From NCBI RefSeq assembly GCF_900129115.1, contig NZ_FQUR01000008.1, positions 62,001-126,000 of the forward strand: 64,000 bases of DNA. Direction: 5' to 3'. Below the pieces are notes generated by a model. It made no database searches, was not told the origin of the DNA, and was given only the letters and a program-made list of their open reading frames with translations. This document shows, piece after piece, positions 57,090-64,000 of the stretch. Numbering within the stretch: position 1 is the stretch's first letter; every line of letters starts with the position of its first letter. A program made the translations under genes and the position numbers. The stretch is from Thermoanaerobacter uzonensis DSM 18761. GTDB lineage: Bacteria; Bacillota; Thermoanaerobacteria; Thermoanaerobacterales; Thermoanaerobacteraceae.

Positions 57090-57118
57090 TTTTCTTTATC
57101 ACTTTAATGAAGTATAAT
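57090..57118 (+). promoter_or_regulatory. Possible promoter of the aspartokinase gene
   Basis: TATAAT (57113-57118) is a perfect -10; the best -35 at 17 bases is the weak TTTTCT (57090-57095). The ~50-base leader is too short for a lysine riboswitch or T-box. Confidence 0.35.
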
Positions 57119-57167
57119 AATATAAAATGTCTCAACTTAGATACCTTCAAAAGGAAAGGATGAGAAC

Positions 57168-58364
57168 GTGAAAATATTGGTACAAAAATTTGGTGGAACT
57201 TCTGTATCAACACCTGAGAGAAGAGAAATGGCTACATCAAAAGTAATTGAGGCAGTTAAAAACGGTTTTAGCGTTGTAGTAGTAGTTTCTGCAATGGGAA
57301 GAGATGGAGACCCTTATGCCACAGACACTCTAATAAACATGGTTAAATCAATAGATAGCAATATTTCAAAACGAGAATTAGATTTATTGATGAATTGTGG
57401 TGAAATAATCTCCAGTGTGACTTTTGCTGCAACCCTATCAAAGAAGGGTTATAAAGCAAAAGTATTTACCGGAGGACAAGCAGGCATTATAACAGATGAT
57501 AATTTTGGCAATGCGGAAATTATAAAAGTAGAACCAACAAGGCTTTTAGAAAGTTTAAAAGAGGGAATTATTCCTGTAGTAGCAGGTTTTCAAGGTATCA
57601 CAGAAGAAGGAGATTTAACTACGTTAGGACGAGGAGGCAGTGATACAACTGCTGCTCTTTTAGGTGAAGCTCTAAAAGCTTCTGCCGTAGAAATATATAC
57701 AGATGTAGATGGAATAATGACAGCAGATCCTCGCATCGTTTCAAAAGCTCATATTTTGAAAAAAATAAGTTATAATGAGGTGTTCCAATTTGCAGAACAA
57801 GGAGCAAAGGTAGTACATCCTAGAGCGGTAGAAATAGCAATGAGAGGTAATATACCCCTTGTTATAAAAAATACCATGTCAGACAGTCCAGGTACTATTA
57901 TAACTCAATATAATGAGGCTTACGATAATATTTACGATATAGATAAATTAGTCACTGGAGTTGCCAATATGGACCATAGAGTTCAAATCGTGCTAGAGAA
58001 CAGCGAAAATACAGAAAGTATATTCGAAAAAATTGCAGAAGAAAAAATAAGCATTGACCTTATCAATATTTTTCCTGAAAAACAAGTTTTTACAATATCG
58101 GAGATGGATTTTAAAAAGTTACAAAGACTTCTTGAAGAAAACAATATAAAATATTCCTACAGAACTAATTGCTCAAAAGTCTCTATAATTGGTAATAGAA
58201 TAAGAGGCGTTCCAGGAGTAATGGCAAGAGTAATAAAGGCATTATCAAGCCATAATATAGAAATTTATCAAACAGCTGACTCTCATAATACTATTTCTTG
58301 CCTTGTAAGTCAAGATAAAGCTGAAGAAGCAGTTAGAGTTTTGCATGACGAATTTAATCTTTAA
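57168..58364 (+). CDS. dapG: Aspartokinase
   Basis: Phosphorylates aspartate at the head of lysine, threonine and diaminopimelate synthesis. The 398 residues have a kinase domain with VQKFGGTSVST, LGRGGSDTTA and YTDVDGIMTADPR, and two C-terminal ACT domains (about 265-398) for feedback control. The start is GTG with GGATG upstream. In B. subtilis dapG sits in a dpaAB-asd-dapG-dapA operon after ymxH; only dapG is here. The gene name follows this synteny and the ACT type was not resolved. Confidence 0.93.
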   Translation: MKILVQKFGGTSVSTPERREMATSKVIEAVKNGFSVVVVVSAMGRDGDPYATDTLINMVKSIDSNISKRELDLLMNCGEIISSVTFAATLSKKGYKAKVFTGGQAGIITDDNFGNAEIIKVEPTRLLESLKEGIIPVVAGFQGITEEGDLTTLGRGGSDTTAALLGEALKASAVEIYTDVDGIMTADPRIVSKAHILKKISYNEVFQFAEQGAKVVHPRAVEIAMRGNIPLVIKNTMSDSPGTIITQYNEAYDNIYDIDKLVTGVANMDHRVQIVLENSENTESIFEKIAEEKISIDLINIFPEKQVFTISEMDFKKLQRLLEENNIKYSYRTNCSKVSIIGNRIRGVPGVMARVIKALSSHNIEIYQTADSHNTISCLVSQDKAEEAVRVLHDEFNL

Positions 58365-58368
58365 AAAG

Positions 58369-58671
58369 GAAGCGTATACTATTGCGCTTCAGCTTGTTGA
58401 CGAAGTCAAAAATTTTAAAAAAGGATATTTTGCATCGTCACTCCGATGTTCCAAAGCGACAAAACTAAAGCTCGACCTTCGGGCTCCGGCAGGGTACCGG
58501 GCACATTCGACATCCTTGTCTTAGTGCCCGCCTCCGCCATCCGTGGCTACGGCCCTGCCTCCACCCTCGGTCTTACTAAGTTTTGTTGCCGCTTTGTCAC
58601 AAGTCGCACCGATTGCAAAATATCCTTTTTCTATAGTTTGTCTACAGTCTGAAGCGCATACTATTGCGCTT
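58369..58671. repeat. Structured repeat, copy 2, flanked by duplicated terminator hairpins
   Basis: This fills most of the 341-bp gap between dapG and tepA. A unit at 58390-58650 starts CAGCTTGTTGACG and ends CTACAGTCTG. It lies between 21-bp direct repeats (58369-58389 and 58651-58671, one mismatch), which are palindromic hairpins of type AAGCG...CGCTT unrelated to those at copy 1. The core at 58441-58610 aligns without gaps to 3303-3472 with 7 differences. The outer stem here is AAAAAGGATATTTTGCA (58418-58434) with TGCAAAATATCCTTTTT (58614-58630): different bases from copy 1 but again perfectly complementary. The ends form imperfect terminal inverted repeats. No protein is encoded convincingly. 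Confidence 0.85.
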
Positions 58672-58678
58672 TTTTTTT
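58651..58678 (+). terminator. Right-hand hairpin with T run at repeat copy 2
   Basis: AAGCG (58652-58656) and CGCTT flank CATACTATTG, followed by nine consecutive T residues, a rho-independent terminator form for dapG transcripts. The left twin at 58369-58389 begins five bases after the dapG stop and lacks a T run. Confidence 0.7.
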
Positions 58679-58705
58679 ATACTAATTATTAGGAGCGTGA
58701 TAAAG

Positions 58706-59422
58706 ATGAACAATTTTTTAAAAAATGAAGAAACAGAACAACCTCAGATTTTACCACCTGTTCAGGAGAATTTAAAAAATTTAGGACAGACAAACGTACC
58801 TAATTTTGAAAGCAATATTCATTGTCTTACTATAATAGGGCAAATTGAAGGACACATGATATTGCCTCCACAAAATAAAACCACAAAGTATGAACACATA
58901 ATACCACAATTGGTAGCAATAGAAGAAAACCCTAATATAAAAGGAGTTTTGATTTTATTAAATACTGTAGGAGGAGATGTGGAAGCAGGTCTTGCTATTG
59001 CAGAAATGATAGCAAGCCTTTCTAAGCCTACTGTATCTATAGTATTAGGTGGAGGTCACAGTATAGGGGTTCCTTTAGCAGTTTCAGCAAATTATTCTTA
59101 CATAGTGCCAAGTGCTACTATGACAATACACCCTATCAGAATGACAGGATTAATAGTAGGAGTTCCCCAAACTTTTGATTATTTCAACAAAATGCAAGAT
59201 AGAATAGTAGAATTTATTGTGCGAAATTCAAAAATAAAAAGAGAAACTTTTATGGGGCTTATGCTTAAAACTGGAGAATTAGCCAACGATATAGGAACAA
59301 TTTTAGTTGGAAAAGAAGCAGTAGATTACGGTTTGATTGACGAAATAGGGGGTATCAAAGAAGCTTTAAAGAGGTTACACAATATGATAGAAGAAAGAGA
59401 AAAAAAGAAAGGTGAAGAATAA
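58706..59422 (+). CDS. tepA: ClpP-like serine protease TepA
   Basis: The 238-residue ClpP/crotonase-fold protein corresponds to B. subtilis TepA (YmfB). An Asn/Gln-rich N terminus precedes a ClpP-like core with [19 protein letters not shown], the serine motif GGGHSIGVP and the His motif MTIHPI. ATG at 58706 follows AGGAGCGTG. An upstream in-frame extension reads through the terminator hairpin and is rejected. It is coupled to ylzJ (TAATG). Confidence 0.9.
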   Translation: MNNFLKNEETEQPQILPPVQENLKNLGQTNVPNFESNIHCLTIIGQIEGHMILPPQNKTTKYEHIIPQLVAIEENPNIKGVLILLNTVGGDVEAGLAIAEMIASLSKPTVSIVLGGGHSIGVPLAVSANYSYIVPSATMTIHPIRMTGLIVGVPQTFDYFNKMQDRIVEFIVRNSKIKRETFMGLMLKTGELANDIGTILVGKEAVDYGLIDEIGGIKEALKRLHNMIEEREKKKGEE

Positions 59423-59631
59423 TGCTATATACAATAATTCCATATGAATTAATTTTTGAAAAAAGAGAAGATATACCCACCAATTACATAGAATTGAAGA
59501 TGGGAAACAAGCAGTTAGTAGTAGAAAAACTCTCAAATGGAAATTATATAATTCAAAGAATGTATTCTACTAATCCTTTTGATTATCTAGACGCAAAATA
59601 TTCTCCAGGAAGCATGATAAGTATTTATTAG
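59422..59631 (+). CDS. ylzJ: YlzJ-family protein
   Basis: A 69-residue protein beginning LYTIIPYELIFE and ending SPGSMISIY, the YlzJ family pattern found between tepA and spoIIIE in Bacillus. It is soluble and of unknown function. The start overlaps the tepA stop. Confidence 0.85.
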   Translation: MLYTIIPYELIFEKREDIPTNYIELKMGNKQLVVEKLSNGNYIIQRMYSTNPFDYLDAKYSPGSMISIY

Positions 59632-59650
59632 AAAAATTTTTGTGTTATAA

Positions 59651-59686
59651 TAGATGTGTTTAAAAAATTAGCACATCTATTTTTTT
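59651..59686 (+). terminator. Terminator after ylzJ
   Basis: TAGATGTG (59651-59658) pairs with CACATCTA (59672-59679) and is followed by seven T residues. Confidence 0.85.
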
Positions 59687-59687
59687 G

Positions 59688-59716
59688 TTGCTATTTTACA
59701 TAATTAATACTAAAAT
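59688..59716 (+). promoter_or_regulatory. Candidate promoter of ftsK/spoIIIE
   Basis: TTGCTA (59688-59693), 17 bases, TAAAAT (59711-59716), directly after the ylzJ terminator and 33 bases before the start codon. Confidence 0.4.
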
Positions 59717-59749
59717 TTTTATAGAAGAAATTATAAACAGGTGGTATAT

Positions 59750-61873
59750 ATGATTGATAAAAAACAAAATTCTCTCAAAAACGAAGTCATTGGAATTATA
59801 TTTTTGGCTTTTACACTTATTTCTTTTTTAAGTCTTTATACAGATACAACTGGTGCTATAGGTAAAAACATAAGAATTTTTTTAAAAGGTTCTTTTGGGA
59901 TAGGTTCTTATGTTGTATCTGCTTTACTTTTAGTATTTGCATTGATGTTTCTCTTTAATAATCGAGATTTTATAAAATTACATAAAGCTGCAGCACTTTT
60001 TGGACTTTTTCTAACCCTCATAAGTTTAGATCATTTGTATTATTTTCCTTCTAATGAGGGATTAAAAAATTATATTTTAGCCGCTTACACTCATGGTATA
60101 GACAATATGGGTGGAGGAGTTGTTGCTGCTTTACTGGTATATTTTTTAGTAAAACTTTTAGGTATCACAGGAAGCTACATATTATTATTTTCTTTTTTGG
60201 CAATTTTTATAGTGCTTATTACAAATGTATCTATCGTAAACCTGATGGAATCTTCCTATCAGAAGTTTAAGCAACGTAAAAAAAAGATAAAAAAAACAGA
60301 CCATGAGAAGGAAGTAATTGCTACTTCTACTTTTCAAGAAGACTTCACACCTTTAGAAGAAAATATAATAGAAAAAAATAGAACAATTGATATAATTGAA
60401 CAAGTAGAAGAAGAAAGAAAAATCTATGAAAAAGGTACAAAAGATAAAGAAGAGGTTATAGAAAGCGAGTATCTTCCTCCTCCTATAACTCTTTTAAAAG
60501 AGGCAATTCCCTCACCAAAAATAAAAAATGAAGTGTTAATGGAGAAAGTAAAAAAAATAGAAGACACCCTTAAAAACTTCGGAGTTGATGCAAAAGTTAT
60601 CCAAGTGACAAAAGGTCCTGCAATTACTCGTTTTGAATTGCAACCTAGTGCAGGAGTCAAAGTTAGCAGAATCGTAAGCCTAACGGATGACATTGCTTTA
60701 AGTCTAGCTGCACCTTCTGTGAGAATAGAAGCGCCGATTCCTGGTAAATCTGCTATTGGAATAGAAGTCCCAAATGATAAAATAGCTCCAGTATATTTGA
60801 GAGAAGTAATAGATAGCAAAAAGTTTAGAAATTTTAAATCAGGCTTAGCAATTGGGTTAGGAAAGGATATCGCTGGTAATATTGTCATAGCAGATTTATC
60901 TAAAATGCCTCATTTGCTCATTGCAGGTGCGACAGGTTCTGGTAAAAGTGTTTGCATAAATTCTCTTATAGTCAGTTTGTTATACAAAGCCCCTCCACAA
61001 CAGGTGAAAATGATATTGATAGATCCAAAAGTAGTAGAACTTAATATTTACAACGGCATTCCTCATCTCTTAACTCCTGTTGTCACAGACCCTAAAAAGG
61101 CAGCCGGTGTCTTAAATTGGGCAGTACAAGAAATGACCAGACGTTACAACTTATTTGCCCAATATGGAGTTAGAGATATAGACAGCTATAACGAAAAATA
61201 CAAAGAAAACAACTTATACAAAATTGTAATCATAATTGATGAGCTTTCTGACTTAATGATGGTCTCTCCTGCAGAAGTAGAAGAATATATATTTAGGTTA
61301 GCTCAAATGGCAAGAGCGGCTGGCATTCATTTGGTCATTGCTACCCAAAGACCCTCTGTTGATGTAATAACGGGAGTTATTAAAGCTAATATTCCTTCAA
61401 GGATTTCTTTTGCTGTATCTTCTCAAATTGACTCAAGAACAATCTTGGATATGGCAGGTGCAGAAAAACTTTTAGGAAAAGGCGATATGCTTTTTAACCC
61501 TATAGGAGCAGCAAAACCTATGCGAATTCAAGGGGCTTTTATCTCTGAAGAAGAAGTAGAAGCTGTAGTAACTTTTTTAAAAAATCATTCTAAGCCTCAG
61601 TACGAAGAAATAGAAATTGAGGAAAAGACAAATGGAAAAATTTTTGAGCAACAAGAGGATGAATTATTAGAAGATGCTATTTCTGTAATTTTAGAAACAG
61701 GGCAGGCTTCTATTTCAATGTTACAAAGAAGATTAAGGATTGGGTATGCAAGAGCTGCTCGAATTATAGATCAATTAGAGCAAAAAGGTATTATAAGTGG
61801 TTATGATGGTTCTAAGCCAAGGCAAATTCTTGTATCAAAAGAGGAAATAAAAAAAATATTAGAAGAATCTTAA
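59750..61873 (+). CDS. spoIIIE: DNA translocase FtsK/SpoIIIE
   Basis: Septal DNA pump that moves chromosomes during division or sporulation. The 707 residues have four or five N-terminal transmembrane helices (about 15-165), an acidic linker, the alpha-beta motor domain with GATGSGKSVCINSL and VIIIDELSDLMM, and a C-terminal winged-helix gamma domain (about 640-700) with ASISMLQRRLRIGYARAARIIDQLE. ATG at 59750 follows AGGTGG. SpoIIIE versus FtsK cannot be told apart by sequence alone; synteny with ylzJ favours SpoIIIE. Confidence 0.95.
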   Translation: MIDKKQNSLKNEVIGIIFLAFTLISFLSLYTDTTGAIGKNIRIFLKGSFGIGSYVVSALLLVFALMFLFNNRDFIKLHKAAALFGLFLTLISLDHLYYFPSNEGLKNYILAAYTHGIDNMGGGVVAALLVYFLVKLLGITGSYILLFSFLAIFIVLITNVSIVNLMESSYQKFKQRKKKIKKTDHEKEVIATSTFQEDFTPLEENIIEKNRTIDIIEQVEEERKIYEKGTKDKEEVIESEYLPPPITLLKEAIPSPKIKNEVLMEKVKKIEDTLKNFGVDAKVIQVTKGPAITRFELQPSAGVKVSRIVSLTDDIALSLAAPSVRIEAPIPGKSAIGIEVPNDKIAPVYLREVIDSKKFRNFKSGLAIGLGKDIAGNIVIADLSKMPHLLIAGATGSGKSVCINSLIVSLLYKAPPQQVKMILIDPKVVELNIYNGIPHLLTPVVTDPKKAAGVLNWAVQEMTRRYNLFAQYGVRDIDSYNEKYKENNLYKIVIIIDELSDLMMVSPAEVEEYIFRLAQMARAAGIHLVIATQRPSVDVITGVIKANIPSRISFAVSSQIDSRTILDMAGAEKLLGKGDMLFNPIGAAKPMRIQGAFISEEEVEAVVTFLKNHSKPQYEEIEIEEKTNGKIFEQQEDELLEDAISVILETGQASISMLQRRLRIGYARAARIIDQLEQKGIISGYDGSKPRQILVSKEEIKKILEES

Positions 61874-61891
61874 AATAGAAAGGAAATGCAG

Positions 61892-63202
61892 ATGAAAAAT
61901 GTAGGAATTATATCCCTTGGATGTCCCAAAAACACAATTGATTCAGAAAAAATGTTAGCAATTTTAAAAGAAAAAGGTTATAACATAGTAAATGATGAAC
62001 ATAAAGCTGACATACTCATTATAAATACTTGTGGCTTTATAGAGGATGCAAAAAGAGAGTCGATAGAGTACATCATTGAGATGGGAAAACTCAAAAACCG
62101 CAGGCTAAAATACCTTATTGCAACTGGTTGCTTGTCTGAAAGATATAATAAAGAATTATTAAAAGAACTTCCCGAATTAGATGCAGTAATTGGCACTGGA
62201 GATTTCCCCAAAATTGCAGAAGTAATAGAAGAAATAGAAAAAGGAAAAACTGTTTTAGAATATGGACACGCTAATTTACTAAATGATGAAGGAATACAGC
62301 GCATTTTAACTACGCCAAATTATTACGCTTATTTAAAAATCGCAGAAGGTTGCAGTAATGCTTGCTCTTTTTGCATAATTCCAAAGATTAGGGGAAGATA
62401 CAGAAGTCGCAAAATGGAGGACATACTTAGAGAAGCCGAGGAACTCGTCAAAAAAGGTGCAAAAGAACTTATACTCATTGCTCAAGACACTACAAAATAT
62501 GGAATAGACGTTTATAAAAAATTTATGCTGCCCCAACTTTTAAAAGGAATCTCTAAGATTGATGGTTTAAAGTGGATTAGGTTACTTTATGCATATCCTG
62601 ATAGCGTAACAGAAGAACTTGTTGAAGAGATAAAAAACAATGAAAAAATAGTAAAATATATTGATATTCCCTTACAACATTCTCATGATGAAGTCCTAAA
62701 AAGAATGAATAGAAATACTAATAGACAAAAAATAGAAAAGGTTATAAGTAGGTTGCGTAGCATTCCAAACATGGTAATACGTACTACTTTTATGGTAGGT
62801 TTTCCTGGAGAGACGGAAGAAGAATTTGAGGATTTAAAACAGTTCATAAAAGAAAAAAGATTTGAGAGAGTAGGAGTTTTCACATATTCTCGAGAAGAGG
62901 GAACTAAATCGTATTATATGAAGCCTCAAATAAAAAAGAGTGTCAAAATTGAAAGACAACAAGAGCTGATGGAGATACAAAAAGAAATTTCTTACCAGCA
63001 TAATCTTTCAAAAGTGGGGAAGCAGTTAGAGGTACTAATTGAAGGTTTTGAAGATGGAATATATTATGGCAGAAGTTATATGGATGCCCCTGAGATTGAT
63101 GGTGTTGTTTATGTAAAAAGCAACAAAAAACTCAAAGCTGGAGATTTTGTGGTAGCAACTATAACAGATGCCTATGAGTACGATTTGGTGGGGGAATATT
63201 AA
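61892..63202 (+). CDS. rimO: Ribosomal protein S12 methylthiotransferase RimO
   Basis: Radical SAM enzyme that methylthiolates an aspartate of S12. The 436 residues have an N-terminal UPF0004 domain with [15 protein letters not shown] and [10 protein letters not shown], the radical SAM cluster motif CSNACSFC (CxxxCxxC), and a C-terminal TRAM domain. ATG at 61892 is preferred over 61886, which is one base from the AAAGGA site. The stop overlaps pgsA. Confidence 0.96.
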   Translation: MKNVGIISLGCPKNTIDSEKMLAILKEKGYNIVNDEHKADILIINTCGFIEDAKRESIEYIIEMGKLKNRRLKYLIATGCLSERYNKELLKELPELDAVIGTGDFPKIAEVIEEIEKGKTVLEYGHANLLNDEGIQRILTTPNYYAYLKIAEGCSNACSFCIIPKIRGRYRSRKMEDILREAEELVKKGAKELILIAQDTTKYGIDVYKKFMLPQLLKGISKIDGLKWIRLLYAYPDSVTEELVEEIKNNEKIVKYIDIPLQHSHDEVLKRMNRNTNRQKIEKVISRLRSIPNMVIRTTFMVGFPGETEEEFEDLKQFIKEKRFERVGVFTYSREEGTKSYYMKPQIKKSVKIERQQELMEIQKEISYQHNLSKVGKQLEVLIEGFEDGIYYGRSYMDAPEIDGVVYVKSNKKLKAGDFVVATITDAYEYDLVGEY

Positions 63203-63738
63203 TGAATTTAGCAAACAAACTTACAATGTTAAGACTTTTTTTAATACCTATTTTTATGTTTTTTATGTTTGTCAGAGGTCCCTACAACGATTTTATAGCT
63301 GCAGGAATATTTTCACTTGCAGCATTGACCGACAAATTTGATGGATATGTGGCAAGAAAGTTTAATCAAATAACTAATTTTGGGAAATTTATGGACCCAC
63401 TGGTAGACAAAATAATGGTTTCTTCTGCTCTAATAGCCTTAGTGCAAATGGGACGCATTCAAAGTTGGATTGTAGTAGTTATATTAGCAAGGGAATTTTT
63501 AATAACAGGTATTAGGACAGTTGCTGCTGATAAGGGAATTGTCATTGCTGCCAGCAATTACGGTAAATACAAAACTACTTTTCAAATGATAGCAGTAATT
63601 GCACTGATGCTTAATAATTACCCTTTTAGCCTTATAAATTTTCCTTTTGACACTATAATGGTGTATATAGCTTTAATTTTGACAATTTATTCGGGTGTAG
63701 ATTATATCATAAAATCTAAAAATTTATTCAAAGATTAA
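63202..63738 (+). CDS. pgsA: Phosphatidylglycerophosphate synthase
   Basis: CDP-alcohol phosphatidyltransferase that makes phosphatidylglycerol phosphate from CDP-diacylglycerol, the product of the cdsA enzyme encoded at 35415. The 178 residues contain TDKFDGYVARKFNQITNFGKFMDPLVDKI (the DGxxAR...GxxxDxxxD motif) and about four membrane helices. It follows rimO with a TAATG overlap; the order rimO-pgsA-cinA is common in Firmicutes. Confidence 0.96.
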   Translation: MNLANKLTMLRLFLIPIFMFFMFVRGPYNDFIAAGIFSLAALTDKFDGYVARKFNQITNFGKFMDPLVDKIMVSSALIALVQMGRIQSWIVVVILAREFLITGIRTVAADKGIVIAASNYGKYKTTFQMIAVIALMLNNYPFSLINFPFDTIMVYIALILTIYSGVDYIIKSKNLFKD

Positions 63739-63751
63739 AGAGGTGTTTTAA

Positions 63752-64000
63752 TTGAGAGGAGAAATTATTTCTGTTGGCACAGAGCTTTTATTAGGACAAA
63801 TTTTAAATACTAACGCTAAATATTTATCTGAAAAATTGGCTCTTTTAGGTATAGATATATATTTCCATACTAACGTTGGAGATAACGAAGAAAGATTAAA
63901 AGAATGTTTAAATATCGCTTTTAACCGCTCTGACCTTATAATAACAACAGGTGGATTAGGTCCTACTGTTGATGACATTACAAAAGAGACAGTGGCTTCT
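63752..64000 (+). CDS. cinA: CinA-family competence/damage protein, N-terminal part
   Basis: The frame is open from TTG 63752 (AGAGGTG upstream) to the window end, so the gene is truncated. The 83 visible residues read [21 protein letters not shown] and [17 protein letters not shown], the MoaB/MogA-like domain of CinA, an ADP-ribose pyrophosphatase and, in full, an NMN deamidase. Position after pgsA matches the usual order before recA. Confidence 0.94.
   Translation, partial: MRGEIISVGTELLLGQILNTNAKYLSEKLALLGIDIYFHTNVGDNEERLKECLNIAFNRSDLIITTGGLGPTVDDITKETVAS

Noticed and set aside
57081-57167. Lysine riboswitch or T-box before aspartokinase
   Set aside because: Only 87 bases separate the genes and no matching conserved motifs or specifier-type stems are seen.
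58664-58705. A 14-residue hydrophobic N-terminal extension of TepA
   Set aside because: It would start within the T-run terminator of the preceding gene; ATG 58706 has a proper ribosome site.

Overview
The window is low-G+C Firmicute chromosome. Gene order follows the Bacillus subtilis fla/che region and its translation and lipid neighbours almost gene for gene. Bacillus-type proteins support this: CodY, PolC-type polymerase III, FliY with CheC and CheD, RnpM/YlxR, YlxQ, SpoIIIE/FtsK, YmxH, YlxY and YlzJ. The A+T-rich code, the frequent TTG and GTG starts, an EF-Ts of only 204 residues and the use of both MEP-pathway enzymes fit an anaerobic, probably spore-forming, motile thermophile of the Thermoanaerobacter/Caldanaerobacter type. 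That genus-level guess is inference from memory of the families, not a database result.

Layout: (1) 1-3131, the end of topA, then hslV-hslU-codY. (2) 3132-3717, a gene-free gap with the codY terminator and the first copy of a structured repeat nested between two copies of a terminator hairpin. (3) 3718-31478, one uninterrupted flagellar/chemotaxis operon: rod, hook, MS ring, switch, export apparatus, FlhF/FlhG, a PilZ protein, CheB (methylesterase domain only), CheA, CheW, CheC, CheD, SigD and a DUF342/FapA protein. (4) 31486-33075, rpsB-tsf with its own promoter and a structured leader. (5) 33145-44294, pyrH-frr-orf-uppS-cdsA-dxr-rseP-ispG-glycosyltransferase-polC. (6) 44297-51762, rimP-nusA-rnpM-ylxQ-infB-rbfA-nrnA-truB-ribF. 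(7) 51732-54297, rpsO and pnp with leader and terminators. (8) 54374-58364, ylxY-mlpA-dut-ymxH-aspartokinase. (9) 58369-58671, the second copy of the repeat. (10) 58706-64000, tepA-ylzJ-ftsK-rimO-pgsA-cinA (cinA cut by the window end).

How the parts work together: the 27.8-kb operon encodes the flagellar basal body, its type III export gate, the motor switch and most of the CheA/CheY circuit. Its own sigma factor gene (sigD) is near the 3' end, so late filament genes elsewhere would follow basal-body expression. No motA/motB, filament genes, cheR or receptor genes lie here. The blocks after it are translation, RNA decay, undecaprenyl/phospholipid/isoprenoid synthesis and DNA replication.

The best candidate for something undescribed is the repeat pair at 3228-3535 and 58369-58671. 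Each is a ~262-bp element with nested stems. Changes in the outer stem are compensated between the copies, and each copy sits between two near-identical copies of its host gene's own terminator hairpin. This looks like a non-coding mobile element, or mobile RNA, that targets rho-independent terminators. No rRNA, tRNA, CRISPR array or transposase gene was seen.
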